A stretch of DNA of 64,000 bases from Croceivirga sp. (GTDB lineage: Bacteria > Bacteroidota > Bacteroidia > Flavobacteriales > Flavobacteriaceae). Made by a program: the position numbers and the translations under genes. The notes under the pieces were generated by a model. It was not told where the DNA came from. It worked only from the letters and a program-made list of their open reading frames with translations, and ran no database searches. This document shows positions 16,668 through 25,093 of this stretch, piece after piece. The stretch lies in assembly GCA_028284935.1 (NCBI GenBank), contig JANQQQ010000039.1, forward strand, positions 528,670 through 592,669, given 5' to 3'. Numbering within the stretch: position 1 is the stretch's first letter; each line of letters begins with the position of its first letter.

Positions 16668-17861
16668 TTACTCGTCTTCAAAAACGGTGGAGGAATATTC
16701 CGTCTTATTTTCATCATTTAAAGCATTCCAAAGCTTCTGGTCATCCTTTTCGACTGCGGTAAGATGGCTTTCTTTTGGGGCAAAAGCATATTGAGCCACA
16801 GTTTCTTGATCGCCACGGTTGGACAGAACAAAGCCCATTCCTTTGCTTGGTGAAAATGTCAGGGCAAAATCATCATATCGACTATTGATTCGGTTACCCA
16901 GGTTTTTTGATTTGCCCAATCGATTTCCCTCCACAGTTACTGCAAAGAGATCCAGGCCACCTTGTCCCTTTCTACCATTGGAAGCAAAAACCAAAGTAGA
17001 ACCGTTCACCAAACTTGGATACACATCATCTTTTCTGGTATTGACTTTAGCACCTAGGTTTTTAGGCTGCCCTAGACTACCATCTGCCTTAATTTCAGAA
17101 ACATAAATGTCATACTTGCCATAGGTTCCAGGCATATTGGAGGCAAAGAACAACCGAGTACCATCCTGTGAAACCGTGGGGTGTTTAGCGGAATAATACT
17201 TTGGGCAAACGTTTACCTTTTTAATATTTTTCCATTTGCCATTAATGTGCTCCGCACGATAGATTTCATGGACGATTTCTTTTTTGGAAAATATTCCCGT
17301 TTCTGGTTTTTGTGCCACCGCTTTACTAAAGAAAGCCACTTTTCCATTGGCCGTAATGGTCAATTTTGGTGTGTAGGCATTTTCTTTGGATGCCATACCA
17401 TGGTTAGTGTTCTTAAGATTGGTTTCACCGGATGCCATTACCGTTGAAACGTTCATAAAGTACTGGGAGGGACTTGGGGTCCTGTAATCATCCATAATAA
17501 TTTTGGACCAGTCCGTCTTATCATTTTTAAGCTTTCCCATTACCTTATCACTGGCGTAGGCCAACCGCTTCTGAAAACGTCTATGTTGCGCTTCATCAGT
17601 GGTGTTTTCCAAGAGACGTTCGTACCAAAATGCTGCTGACTCATAGTTTTCACTAAGCAGGTTGGCATTTCCCAAGTCTTGGAAAATTTCAAGTTCGGAA
17701 TACCCTTGGTTTAAAAGATTGAGATAATCATCAATGCGTTGGGTGGCCTCCTTGTCTCCAAAAATGGGTCTTGGATCGGCATTGCCTTGGGCTACAACTT
17801 CTGTAACCCCAACATGTAGCATGAATGCCCCTATCATAAAAATTGTAGCTGTACGTATCAT
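16668..17861 (-). CDS. Exported PD40 beta-propeller protein, PorE/SprE-like without OmpA domain
   Basis: 397 aa from the ATG that begins MIRTATIFMIG, giving a signal peptide cut near VVAQ. Residues about 45-105 look like a TPR-type helical pair (LGNANLLSENYESAAFWYER). Residues about 165-365 hold PD40/TolB-like repeats (HPTVSQDGTRLFFASNMPG, YPSLVNGSTLVFASN, FALTFSPSKGMGFVLSN). Relatives beside PorP genes, such as PorE, usually continue into a C-terminal OmpA peptidoglycan-binding domain. This one ends soon after the propeller. It lies 87 bases upstream of the PorP-SPOR gene on the same strand, so the two are probably co-expressed and form one complex. Confidence 0.85.
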   Translation of the reverse strand: MIRTATIFMIGAFMLHVGVTEVVAQGNADPRPIFGDKEATQRIDDYLNLLNQGYSELEIFQDLGNANLLSENYESAAFWYERLLENTTDEAQHRRFQKRLAYASDKVMGKLKNDKTDWSKIIMDDYRTPSPSQYFMNVSTVMASGETNLKNTNHGMASKENAYTPKLTITANGKVAFFSKAVAQKPETGIFSKKEIVHEIYRAEHINGKWKNIKKVNVCPKYYSAKHPTVSQDGTRLFFASNMPGTYGKYDIYVSEIKADGSLGQPKNLGAKVNTRKDDVYPSLVNGSTLVFASNGRKGQGGLDLFAVTVEGNRLGKSKNLGNRINSRYDDFALTFSPSKGMGFVLSNRGDQETVAQYAFAPKESHLTAVEKDDQKLWNALNDENKTEYSSTVFEDE

Positions 17862-18020
17862 ATTGTAAGATTTAGGACGTTTAACGTATACAAAGTTCCA
17901 CAAAGCTTTTCTGGAATCCCCTATGAAAAATTCACAGGTTTTGCTATTGGTCGGTAGAGAAGTGCATTTCGTCGATGAAAATTAATGGTTTTGAAGATAG
18001 TTTGCTGAAAATCAATAACT

Positions 18021-18046
18021 AAAAAAGCTTCACATAGTGAAGCTTT
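18021..18046 (-). terminator. Rho-independent terminator of the M20 amidohydrolase gene
   Basis: Perfect 10-bp stem AAAGCTTCAC/GTGAAGCTTT with loop ATA (18024-18046). On the minus strand the 3' arm ends in six Ts. It lies about 95 bases past the stop of the gene at 18142. Confidence 0.85.
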
Positions 18047-18141
18047 ATGCCCAACAAATCTGTTTTAGCTTATTCCCTACTGGAAAAAGAGAGTCATATT
18101 GACCAAGTAGCCCGAAAAAATCCCAATGGTCACAACCCAGA

Positions 18142-19623
18142 TTATTTCACTTTGTTTTGTTCTTTTCTGTACTCCAAGGGTGGCATTCTATCGCCAATCA
18201 GTGGTTCATAAACCAAACTACCCAATCTTTCCTTAAATTCCGTTTGGGCCTGTTCAATCAAGGATGGGTTGAGAATGAGATCTTTTCCAGTGAGCGCCAT
18301 GGTCTTGGAAGCGGCCATCATCCCCTTAAACCCTATTGACATTCCATCTGCCGCCACCGCTTGCCATGTGTGGGCCGCTGTGCCGGGAATCCAAGTAGCT
18401 GTGCCCAAACCTACCGTGGGTACTACATAACTTACATCACCTACATCGGTTGAAGCTGAAAAATGAGACAGGCGATAGGGTTGGATTTCCTTTGCTAAAG
18501 TCAAGGAAGGAACCTTAGCGGAATTGAAAGATTCCTGAATCTTCTGGGCAAACTCCAATTCTTTGGCATCGTAGTCAACACCACCAACAATCGTTAGGTT
18601 TTTGTGCATGGTCTTTGCTAAGGTCTCGTTGGGCAAAAGGCCATACATTCCCGAGATAATCTCAACTTCCACCTCGGTACCTGTACCCATGGCGGCACCT
18701 TCGGCAGCTTTGACCACCCGTTTCCACATTTGTTGGACTTCCGTAACATCCGGATGACGCACCATGTATTCCACCACGGCATAATCTGGAACAACGTTGG
18801 CGGCGAGACCTCCATTGGTAATGACATAATGTATTCTGCTTCCCTCGTCCACATGTTCACGCATCATATTTACCATATGGTTCATGGCTTCGACACCATC
18901 CAATGCCGATCTTCCGCGTTCAGGAGAACCTGCGGCATGGGAACTTTCGCCCCTAAAGGTGAAATACCCCTGAATCAATGAATTGCAAGTGAAAGCATTG
19001 GCAACATTACGGTCGGCCGGGTGCCAGTTGATGACGGCATCCACATCTTTTAATAGGCCTGCGCGAACCATATACACCTTCCCAGCGCCACCTTCCTCTG
19101 CCGGCGTACCAAATATCTTAATGGTAGCCTGTACATTGTTGGCATCCATCCATTCCTTTAGACCGATACCCGCAGCAGTAACCGCAGTTCCGAAGAGGTT
19201 ATGCCCACATCCGTGACCGTTTCCTCCTTCCACCAAAACCGATCGGTAGGGAACGGCGTCCTGTGACAAACCTGGTAGTGCATCAAATTCGGCTAAAAAG
19301 CCTAGCACCGGACCTCCGTTACCATAAGTGGCCACAAATGAGGTTGGCATATCTGCCACACCAGTTTCAACATTGAATCCGGCTGCCCTAAGTTCATCGG
19401 CCAATATCTTTGTACTGGTATATTCCAAATATCCCAATTCCGGGTTTTCCCAAATTTCCCTAGCCACTTTTGAGAATTGGTCGGTCTTGTCGTCCAATGC
19501 CTTAATGATAAAATCGTCATTGTCAATTTCTTGGACATTTAAAGAAGTGGCCGTATTGCCTTCTTGACAAATTACGGGATAACACAATAGTGCTAAACAA
19601 ATTCCTAGGAGTTTTTTTTTCAT
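18142..19623 (-). CDS. Exported M20-family amidohydrolase (AbgB-like)
   Basis: 493 aa with a signal peptide ending near PVICQ. The peptidase M20 dimetal site is visible in HGCGHNLFG, PAEEGGAGKVYM and the later SFSASTDVGDVSYVVP-like region (HFSASTDVGDVSY). WENPELGYLEYTS near residue 60 and the INWHPADRN segment match the aminobenzoyl-glutamate hydrolase AbgB branch. It removes an acyl or amino-acid group by Zn-dependent hydrolysis, probably in the periplasm given the signal peptide. The AbgB substrate assignment is uncertain. It is monocistronic and has a strong terminator. Confidence 0.92.
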   Translation of the reverse strand: MKKKLLGICLALLCYPVICQEGNTATSLNVQEIDNDDFIIKALDDKTDQFSKVAREIWENPELGYLEYTSTKILADELRAAGFNVETGVADMPTSFVATYGNGGPVLGFLAEFDALPGLSQDAVPYRSVLVEGGNGHGCGHNLFGTAVTAAGIGLKEWMDANNVQATIKIFGTPAEEGGAGKVYMVRAGLLKDVDAVINWHPADRNVANAFTCNSLIQGYFTFRGESSHAAGSPERGRSALDGVEAMNHMVNMMREHVDEGSRIHYVITNGGLAANVVPDYAVVEYMVRHPDVTEVQQMWKRVVKAAEGAAMGTGTEVEVEIISGMYGLLPNETLAKTMHKNLTIVGGVDYDAKELEFAQKIQESFNSAKVPSLTLAKEIQPYRLSHFSASTDVGDVSYVVPTVGLGTATWIPGTAAHTWQAVAADGMSIGFKGMMAASKTMALTGKDLILNPSLIEQAQTEFKERLGSLVYEPLIGDRMPPLEYRKEQNKVK

Positions 19624-19773
19624 TTTCGGTGGGTTTAGGTTTTACTGGTATTAATAGGTATGTTCTACGTTTTTAAGGGAAAAAGTCAAACGAGAAAACT
19701 GTCTTGTCAAAATTCCCTAAAGTTTATGAACTCAATATTGATGCTTTGCTATTATACCTAAGTATGGGATATG

Positions 19774-20232
19774 TTATTTAATAGTATCAATCTTTTCAGC
19801 TATGGCTTTTATGTCATCCAGCAACTGCTGTTGTACCTCCAAGTGTTGCTTAGGTGTTAGTTCCTGTTCATGGTGATGATCGTGATCGTGATCATGGTCG
19901 TGGTCCGAATGATCATGACCGGAATGGTCGTGGTCATGCTCAAAACCTGGCACCTCCACCAGCTGTTCATCCCATGCTTCAAGGGATTGGCTGATGGCAT
20001 TCAGGTCTGATGTGTGGGTTGCCACAAAAAGGGAATCCGTATTGGATTTAAGTTGGGCCATTTGATCACCCATTTGGCTACGAATTTTAACAGCCTCCTC
20101 ATGAAGTTTGAATGCCTGTTCCAATTCCTCACTTTTTTGCTTACTATCACCACAAGAGAGTATTACGAAAAGAATTCCCAGCACGGGAACAAGGGTTTTC
20201 CACTGATTGATAAAGTACGTTCTAGGTATCAT
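19774..20232 (-). CDS. His/Asp-rich lipoprotein, putative metal-binding
   Basis: 152 aa. The N-terminal hydrophobic segment ends in the lipobox ILSCG (Cys27). Residues 30-90 are helical and charged (EELEQAFKLHEEAVKIRSQM), probably a coiled coil. Residues about 98-122 are alternating His and Asp (HDHDHSGHDHSDHDHDHD) with about a dozen histidines, a strong Zn/Ni/Cu/Co chelating tract. The C-terminus is again helical. I know of no named family. A periplasmic or outer-membrane metal buffer or sensor is the simplest inference. No metal transporter lies next to it, and the gene stands alone. Confidence 0.7.
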   Translation of the reverse strand: MIPRTYFINQWKTLVPVLGILFVILSCGDSKQKSEELEQAFKLHEEAVKIRSQMGDQMAQLKSNTDSLFVATHTSDLNAISQSLEAWDEQLVEVPGFEHDHDHSGHDHSDHDHDHDHDHHHEQELTPKQHLEVQQQLLDDIKAIAEKIDTIK

Positions 20233-20638
20233 TTGAAGTTGTTTTAATTAGTTTCCCGGCACCCTTATAAGATACTTAAAGGGAGAAATGCCCCATGCAT
20301 GATTTTATATCTTTTGCATTTGGAACTAAGATAGAGTATTCTTAAGGTTTTTGAAAGAGCTCCCATCCATTCCTAAAGGTACTTTGGTATTTTGAATAAA
20401 AAATATTCAAGAAATACCGAGATGTGCATTACTAATACACGGTTTTTTTTTGAGTGGGGTACAGTTGAACATGTCAACCAAATGTCTACCCAAAAGAGGC
20501 AAAGCCCCAATTATAGGGGCTTAAAACTAAACTTACGCAAAACAAGGGTCTTTTTCCTATGGTGCAAATCCTGATTTCTTTGGGTCATGCGAACAGCATT
20601 GCCGTAACCTTTAGGGACACCATTTGACAATGGCCTTA
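20233..20638. other. 406-base gap between His-rich lipoprotein and GH3 genes
   Basis: The stretch holds a TATCTTAG box on the minus strand around 20326-20333, one base off the TAnnTTTG consensus, which may serve the lipoprotein gene. It also holds the hairpin at 20502-20522. A 60-codon plus-strand frame at 20392-20574 shows no protein-like features. Confidence 0.4.
20502..20522 (-). terminator. Terminator-like hairpin downstream of the GH3 gene
   Basis: Stem AAGCCCC/GGGGCTT with a 7-base loop. On the minus strand it is followed only by a short pyrimidine-rich tract, so it is a weak intrinsic terminator. Confidence 0.55.
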
Positions 20639-22582
20639 TCAAAAAGTTAATCCGTGACCAAAGCCATACAAGGGATTCTTGGAATCATAAGGCAGGTCTT
20701 CCTTTTGGTTCTCTACTGCCTCAATGGAGGAGGGAATCTCAATGGGAAGTTTTCCTGAGGGACTGAACTTTCCGAATATCAATTCCAGAATAATCTCATC
20801 CTGACAATCAAAATCCGCAATTACCGCCTTACTGGCCGCATTGATATCAGGAACTACCGAAGGTCGTTCTATTTGCAAAACGGTTACCGTTGGTTTTGAA
20901 CGGATCAATTCCAAAATCTCTTTCTTTTCATCCTCGGGAAAATCCAGTCTTCCCTGAGGGATAAACCGCTCCAATAAATCCCCTCCTTGGGGAGGGGAGG
21001 AAGGCGTTGGTAATTTTTTTACAATGATATCGGCATCAGATAGATTAGAAACAATTTGTGGATATAATTTTTCCAACCCCTTCACCATTCCCTCAACATA
21101 GATTTTTTTATCTGCCGAAAGGGGGAGGAAGTCATCTTGATTTTTTAACAAGACCAAGGCTTTACGTTGTGCTTCCCGTCCTTTGGCCACAAAATCGGCG
21201 TTGCCAACAATATCCAATTGGTCAGTATCCACATAGGGGTCATCAAAAAGCCCCAATCGAAACTTATCCCGAAAGATTCGCCGAAGGGAAACGTCCAAAC
21301 GTTCTTCTGAAATCCTACTTTCGTCCAACAATTGCAATACCAAATCCGGTCTTGATTCCCCACCGAACATATCGCAACCAGCATCCAATATTTTTTTGAC
21401 CCGTTCCTTTTCGGATAAATGTTCTACCCCCCAAGCTGAAGCGGATTTTACCGGCATATCAGTGACCAATCCCCAATCCGTACAGACCACCCCTTGAAAA
21501 TTCAAGGAATCCCTTAATAACCCAGTAATGATTTCTTTGTTGAAAGCAAAACCAACCTCTTCGCTCGTTTGCCCATTTGGGATGCCATAATAGGGCATTA
21601 TTTGGGCCGTTTTGGCTTTGAAGGCACCATCAGTGAAAGGGATGACATGGTAATCAAAATTATTTCCGGGATAGGCCTGCCCCTTGCCCGAGGCAAAGTG
21701 GGAGTCCCAACCATCTTCCTGGGGCCCTCCTCCGGAAAAGTGTTTCGTCATGCATGCCACACTTGTACTTGATAAACTATCACCTTGAAATCCCAAAACA
21801 TAGGCTTCGGTCAATTTCGCTGCTAATTCGGCATCTTCGCTAAAGCAACCATTGACTCTTGCCCAACGTGGTTCGGTAGCCAAATCGGCCATGGGGTGGA
21901 GGGCCAAGCGTAAGCCAAGGGCCAAATATTCTTGGCGCGCAATATCGCCAAATTCATGTACTAAGGCCGAATCTCGGGTGGCTCCCATACCCAATTGGGA
22001 AGGCCAGCGGGAATAAAAACTGGATGCCACTCCGGTTCCGGCATCAAAACCTGCCCCGTGCCTAGGATCCGTTGCTATGGTCACTGGAATTCCCAAACGG
22101 GTACGCTCCGCTAGTTTTTGTAGGTTATTGTTCCATTTTGCGGTTTCCAGTGCCGAAGGGGTCATCATTACGTTAAAATGATGCATCTTTTTTTTCAGCA
22201 GTTGTTCCGGGGTGGTTTCCAATAGCAATGAAAAAGGGTTGGTGATGGAAGGTACTTTATTCAATTCCCCATCACCGGCCATAACGGTCATATGAATAAA
22301 AAGGGAACCTGCTTTTTCCTCAAGGGTCATCTGCGATAAGATGTCGTCAATGCGGTCTTCGATATCGGCATCCTTATCCTCGTAGCTATCCAGTTTACCA
22401 TTTTTATTGAGGTCCCGGAAAGTTTTTCCGTTAAGGGTCAAGGTGGGTGCTTCCTCACCCGCCAAATCCATATTTGATGAGGCTTGAATTTTCCATTTAA
22501 TCCAAAAACCTAGGTAGACGAGCAGCAAAAGAAGGATGAGTCCTCCTAAAATCTTAACCGTAATTCGTAATATTTTTTTCAT
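20639..22582 (-). CDS. Membrane-anchored glycoside hydrolase family 3 enzyme
   Basis: 647 aa. One N-terminal hydrophobic helix (9-29) anchors the protein. An EF-hand-like loop follows, DLNKNGKLDSYED (57-69). The GH3 barrel contains TIATDPRHGAGF, LALHPMADLATEPRW and the nucleophile Asp369 in VVCTDWGL. The C-terminal domain is present but short and ends KNPLYGFGHGLTF, as GH3 enzymes do. It probably hydrolyses beta-glycosides or beta-N-acetylhexosaminides in the periplasm. The GH20 gene upstream is 36 bases away on the same strand, so the two likely act on one oligosaccharide and share NrtR control. Confidence 0.93.
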   Translation of the reverse strand: MKKILRITVKILGGLILLLLLVYLGFWIKWKIQASSNMDLAGEEAPTLTLNGKTFRDLNKNGKLDSYEDKDADIEDRIDDILSQMTLEEKAGSLFIHMTVMAGDGELNKVPSITNPFSLLLETTPEQLLKKKMHHFNVMMTPSALETAKWNNNLQKLAERTRLGIPVTIATDPRHGAGFDAGTGVASSFYSRWPSQLGMGATRDSALVHEFGDIARQEYLALGLRLALHPMADLATEPRWARVNGCFSEDAELAAKLTEAYVLGFQGDSLSSTSVACMTKHFSGGGPQEDGWDSHFASGKGQAYPGNNFDYHVIPFTDGAFKAKTAQIMPYYGIPNGQTSEEVGFAFNKEIITGLLRDSLNFQGVVCTDWGLVTDMPVKSASAWGVEHLSEKERVKKILDAGCDMFGGESRPDLVLQLLDESRISEERLDVSLRRIFRDKFRLGLFDDPYVDTDQLDIVGNADFVAKGREAQRKALVLLKNQDDFLPLSADKKIYVEGMVKGLEKLYPQIVSNLSDADIIVKKLPTPSSPPQGGDLLERFIPQGRLDFPEDEKKEILELIRSKPTVTVLQIERPSVVPDINAASKAVIADFDCQDEIILELIFGKFSPSGKLPIEIPSSIEAVENQKEDLPYDSKNPLYGFGHGLTF

Positions 22583-22618
22583 TTTGGTTGTGCTTATTGA
22601 TTATCCGTTTTGGATTGT

Positions 22619-25024
22619 TCACTCGTTTTGTATCAATTTTTGAAAAGGACTCATCATGTTCATCAATGTTCCTCCATACGCTTTTCCAGCTGCCACAAAC
22701 AAAGAGTCTTGTTGTATTCCAGGTTTTGGGTCCGATGGGTTCCCAAGGGCGGTCAATCCCAAAGTTGCCAATTGCGACAAATGGTGGGAGTGGGGTTCGA
22801 CCTCTTTCAGTAGTTCCACTTCCTCAAACGCTGGCATCAATTTTTGATGATTGTCCTGCCAGTTTTTAAGCTGTTCTGTAAGTTTGGATTTGATGTCTTC
22901 ATCGGAAGTCTCCAGCCAAGCATCCACGTCCTTACCAAATTGGTAGGCGACGTAGCTTTCGGGTCTAGCAGCATCCACTATTCGGTTCAAAGGGGTATTG
23001 ACATTGGGAACGCTGTCATATATGGAAATACGGTTGAATAGTTTATCCTCTTGAAGAACATCTACCAAGGTTTTCAAGGGGTCGTAATACTTTTCGGAAA
23101 CCATATTCTCGATAATCGTTTGCATGCCCTTTTTGTGATGTGTTCCCAACGTTTCCAAATAATCGTCCATGACCATTAACCTGCGGTACATGTCATCGGT
23201 ATTATCGGTAAGCACTTTTGGAGTCCATAGCTTTTCGGCAATTGTTGCTGCCCTTGGCCATATCCGGGATTCAAGGGTGGTGGCATTGGCAAGTTCCGTC
23301 CACATACAGGCCTCACCACCTAAGATGTTGGCTGCTTGCTCAGGCGTCAAAGGCTCAATTTTTTCGAATTTTGGCAAAGGAGTACCATCTGGCATTTCGG
23401 AACCGCCTGTTTGTTTTCCTTTTATTTGGATGCTGAAAACCGAAATCATGCCCTCACCATTTAAAGAATCTGCCTTTTTTTCCAGCTCGTAGTTCAATGT
23501 TCCAAACTGGGCCTCATGACTAAAAGTCAATACGCCATTTTCAATGACTCCATCCGTAAAACTGAAAGAATCGCCCATAAAGTTCATAATGCCAGTATGG
23601 TTGGGGCCCTTGCCGAAAAGGTAGAGATCGCTCTCCATTTTCATGTCGTTTAGGGCCATATCATTGTGAAAGCTTTTCCAATGGATGGAATCGATGTCGA
23701 TGGTCACCGCCCCCTTAATAACTTCGGGTTCTACGGCATAATGAAAATCGGCCGATTGCTTATGATCCAAGTAATATCCTGTGGACAAAATACCCTTGCT
23801 TCCTTCCTTAGCCGCCCTCCAGAGTGATTTATGATTTCTCCAAGCCTGTATTGCAATTTCTTCCTTGGGCAAATTTCCATCTTGTATTTCATCCCATCCC
23901 AGCATCGTCTTTCCATACTTTTTAAGGATTTCATGAAGCCGTTGGTTAAAATAGCTCTGTAACTCATGATTGTCTTCAATCCCATTTTGTTTCATGAATG
24001 CTTGAATTTCAGGATTCTTGTCCCAGTGGGTTGCCACGGCTTCATCCCCACCAATATGCATGTAAGGGTCGGGAAAAAAGGTGGCCATTTCCCCAAAAAA
24101 TTCATCCAAAAAAGTATAGGTATCTTCTTTGGCCGGGTTCATAATGGCATCTCCGATCCATCCGGTTTGGAGTTCAAATGGCCCGGGCGCGCTGGCCAGT
24201 TCAGGATAACCTACAAACCAGGAGGCAGAATGCCCTGGAAGGTCAAACTCGGGTACTACCCGAATACCCCTTTCTGAAGCATACGCAACGATTTCCTCCA
24301 TTTCTTCCTGCGAAAAATAGTTTCCATCAGAACCCATTTCATGCAATCTGGGGTAGGTTTTGGATTCCATTCGGAAACCTTGATGATCGGTCAGATGTAA
24401 ATGCAAAACATTCATCTTAACTGTGGCCATGGCATCTAAATTTCTAAGGATAACTTCTTTGGGAATCCAATGGCGACTAACATCGATCATCAATCCCCGC
24501 CAAGTAAAACGAGGTTGGTCCATTACTTCTACTTCTGGAAAATACCATTCTCCATCTTCCTGCACCGCCAATTGCAAAAGGGTTTCCAGACCATGCAAAA
24601 TTCCCCATTCCGTTGGTGCTGAGATATCAATTTTGTTTGGTTCAATGGTTAACGTATACGACTCGTCTTCTCGATCATTAGGGTATTGATTAGCCTCTTG
24701 TTGGCAATTGAGCAAGAGGGTTTTGTTTTTTTGACTACCTAATGATTTTCCCAGTCTACTTTCCAAACGGGAAGAAAAACGGGCAAGAGCCTTTTTCATT
24801 CTAGGAGTCTCCATTTTGGAAAATTGAATTTCGAAATTGGAGTCGATTCTGAACCTATCATTTCCCAAGTCAAGTTTGGAGGGTAGTGGCATAACGGTCA
24901 CGCTTGCCCTGTCCTTATTGGAGATTGGGGGAGGCTTGGGCTTTAAAAACCCAAACCAGGCAATAGCAGCTCCTAAAATCAAGAGGATAACAATGCCTAA
25001 AAACCATTTTAGAAACCGTTTCAC
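22619..25024 (-). CDS. GH20 beta-N-acetylhexosaminidase, membrane-anchored
   Basis: 801 aa from a GTG at 25024 (VKRFLKWFLG). A longer frame runs to 25297 but overlaps the divergent regulator and reads as non-coding. One N-terminal helix (7-25) precedes a GH20b-like domain and the catalytic barrel, with GLMIDVSRHWIP, HLTDHQGFRMES and the catalytic pair Asp327-Glu328 in MHIGGDEA. The protein uses substrate-assisted catalysis to remove terminal GlcNAc or GalNAc. A segment of about 110 residues (VTIDIDSIHWKSFHND onward) breaks the barrel and looks like an extra beta domain. It is divergent from the NrtR-type gene. Confidence 0.93.
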   Translation of the reverse strand: MKRFLKWFLGIVILLILGAAIAWFGFLKPKPPPISNKDRASVTVMPLPSKLDLGNDRFRIDSNFEIQFSKMETPRMKKALARFSSRLESRLGKSLGSQKNKTLLLNCQQEANQYPNDREDESYTLTIEPNKIDISAPTEWGILHGLETLLQLAVQEDGEWYFPEVEVMDQPRFTWRGLMIDVSRHWIPKEVILRNLDAMATVKMNVLHLHLTDHQGFRMESKTYPRLHEMGSDGNYFSQEEMEEIVAYASERGIRVVPEFDLPGHSASWFVGYPELASAPGPFELQTGWIGDAIMNPAKEDTYTFLDEFFGEMATFFPDPYMHIGGDEAVATHWDKNPEIQAFMKQNGIEDNHELQSYFNQRLHEILKKYGKTMLGWDEIQDGNLPKEEIAIQAWRNHKSLWRAAKEGSKGILSTGYYLDHKQSADFHYAVEPEVIKGAVTIDIDSIHWKSFHNDMALNDMKMESDLYLFGKGPNHTGIMNFMGDSFSFTDGVIENGVLTFSHEAQFGTLNYELEKKADSLNGEGMISVFSIQIKGKQTGGSEMPDGTPLPKFEKIEPLTPEQAANILGGEACMWTELANATTLESRIWPRAATIAEKLWTPKVLTDNTDDMYRRLMVMDDYLETLGTHHKKGMQTIIENMVSEKYYDPLKTLVDVLQEDKLFNRISIYDSVPNVNTPLNRIVDAARPESYVAYQFGKDVDAWLETSDEDIKSKLTEQLKNWQDNHQKLMPAFEEVELLKEVEPHSHHLSQLATLGLTALGNPSDPKPGIQQDSLFVAAGKAYGGTLMNMMSPFQKLIQNE

Positions 25025-25039
25025 ATTTATTTTATTAAA

Positions 25040-25089
25040 TTGACACAATATAATGATAATTTTTATTATTGTATTTTTTTGACACAATA
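25040..25089. promoter_or_regulatory. Direct repeats TTGACACAATA in the GH20/NrtR divergent region
   Basis: TTGACACAATA occurs at 25040-25050 and again at 25079-25089, 39 bases apart. Between them lies an imperfect ACAATA/TATTGT dyad. This spans the whole control region for both divergent genes and is the natural candidate for NrtR-type binding. Confidence 0.6.
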
Positions 25090-25093
25090 AAAA

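Noticed and set aside
20392..20574. 60-codon frame in the GH3 upstream gap
   Set aside because: It includes the terminator-like hairpin and has no protein-like pattern.
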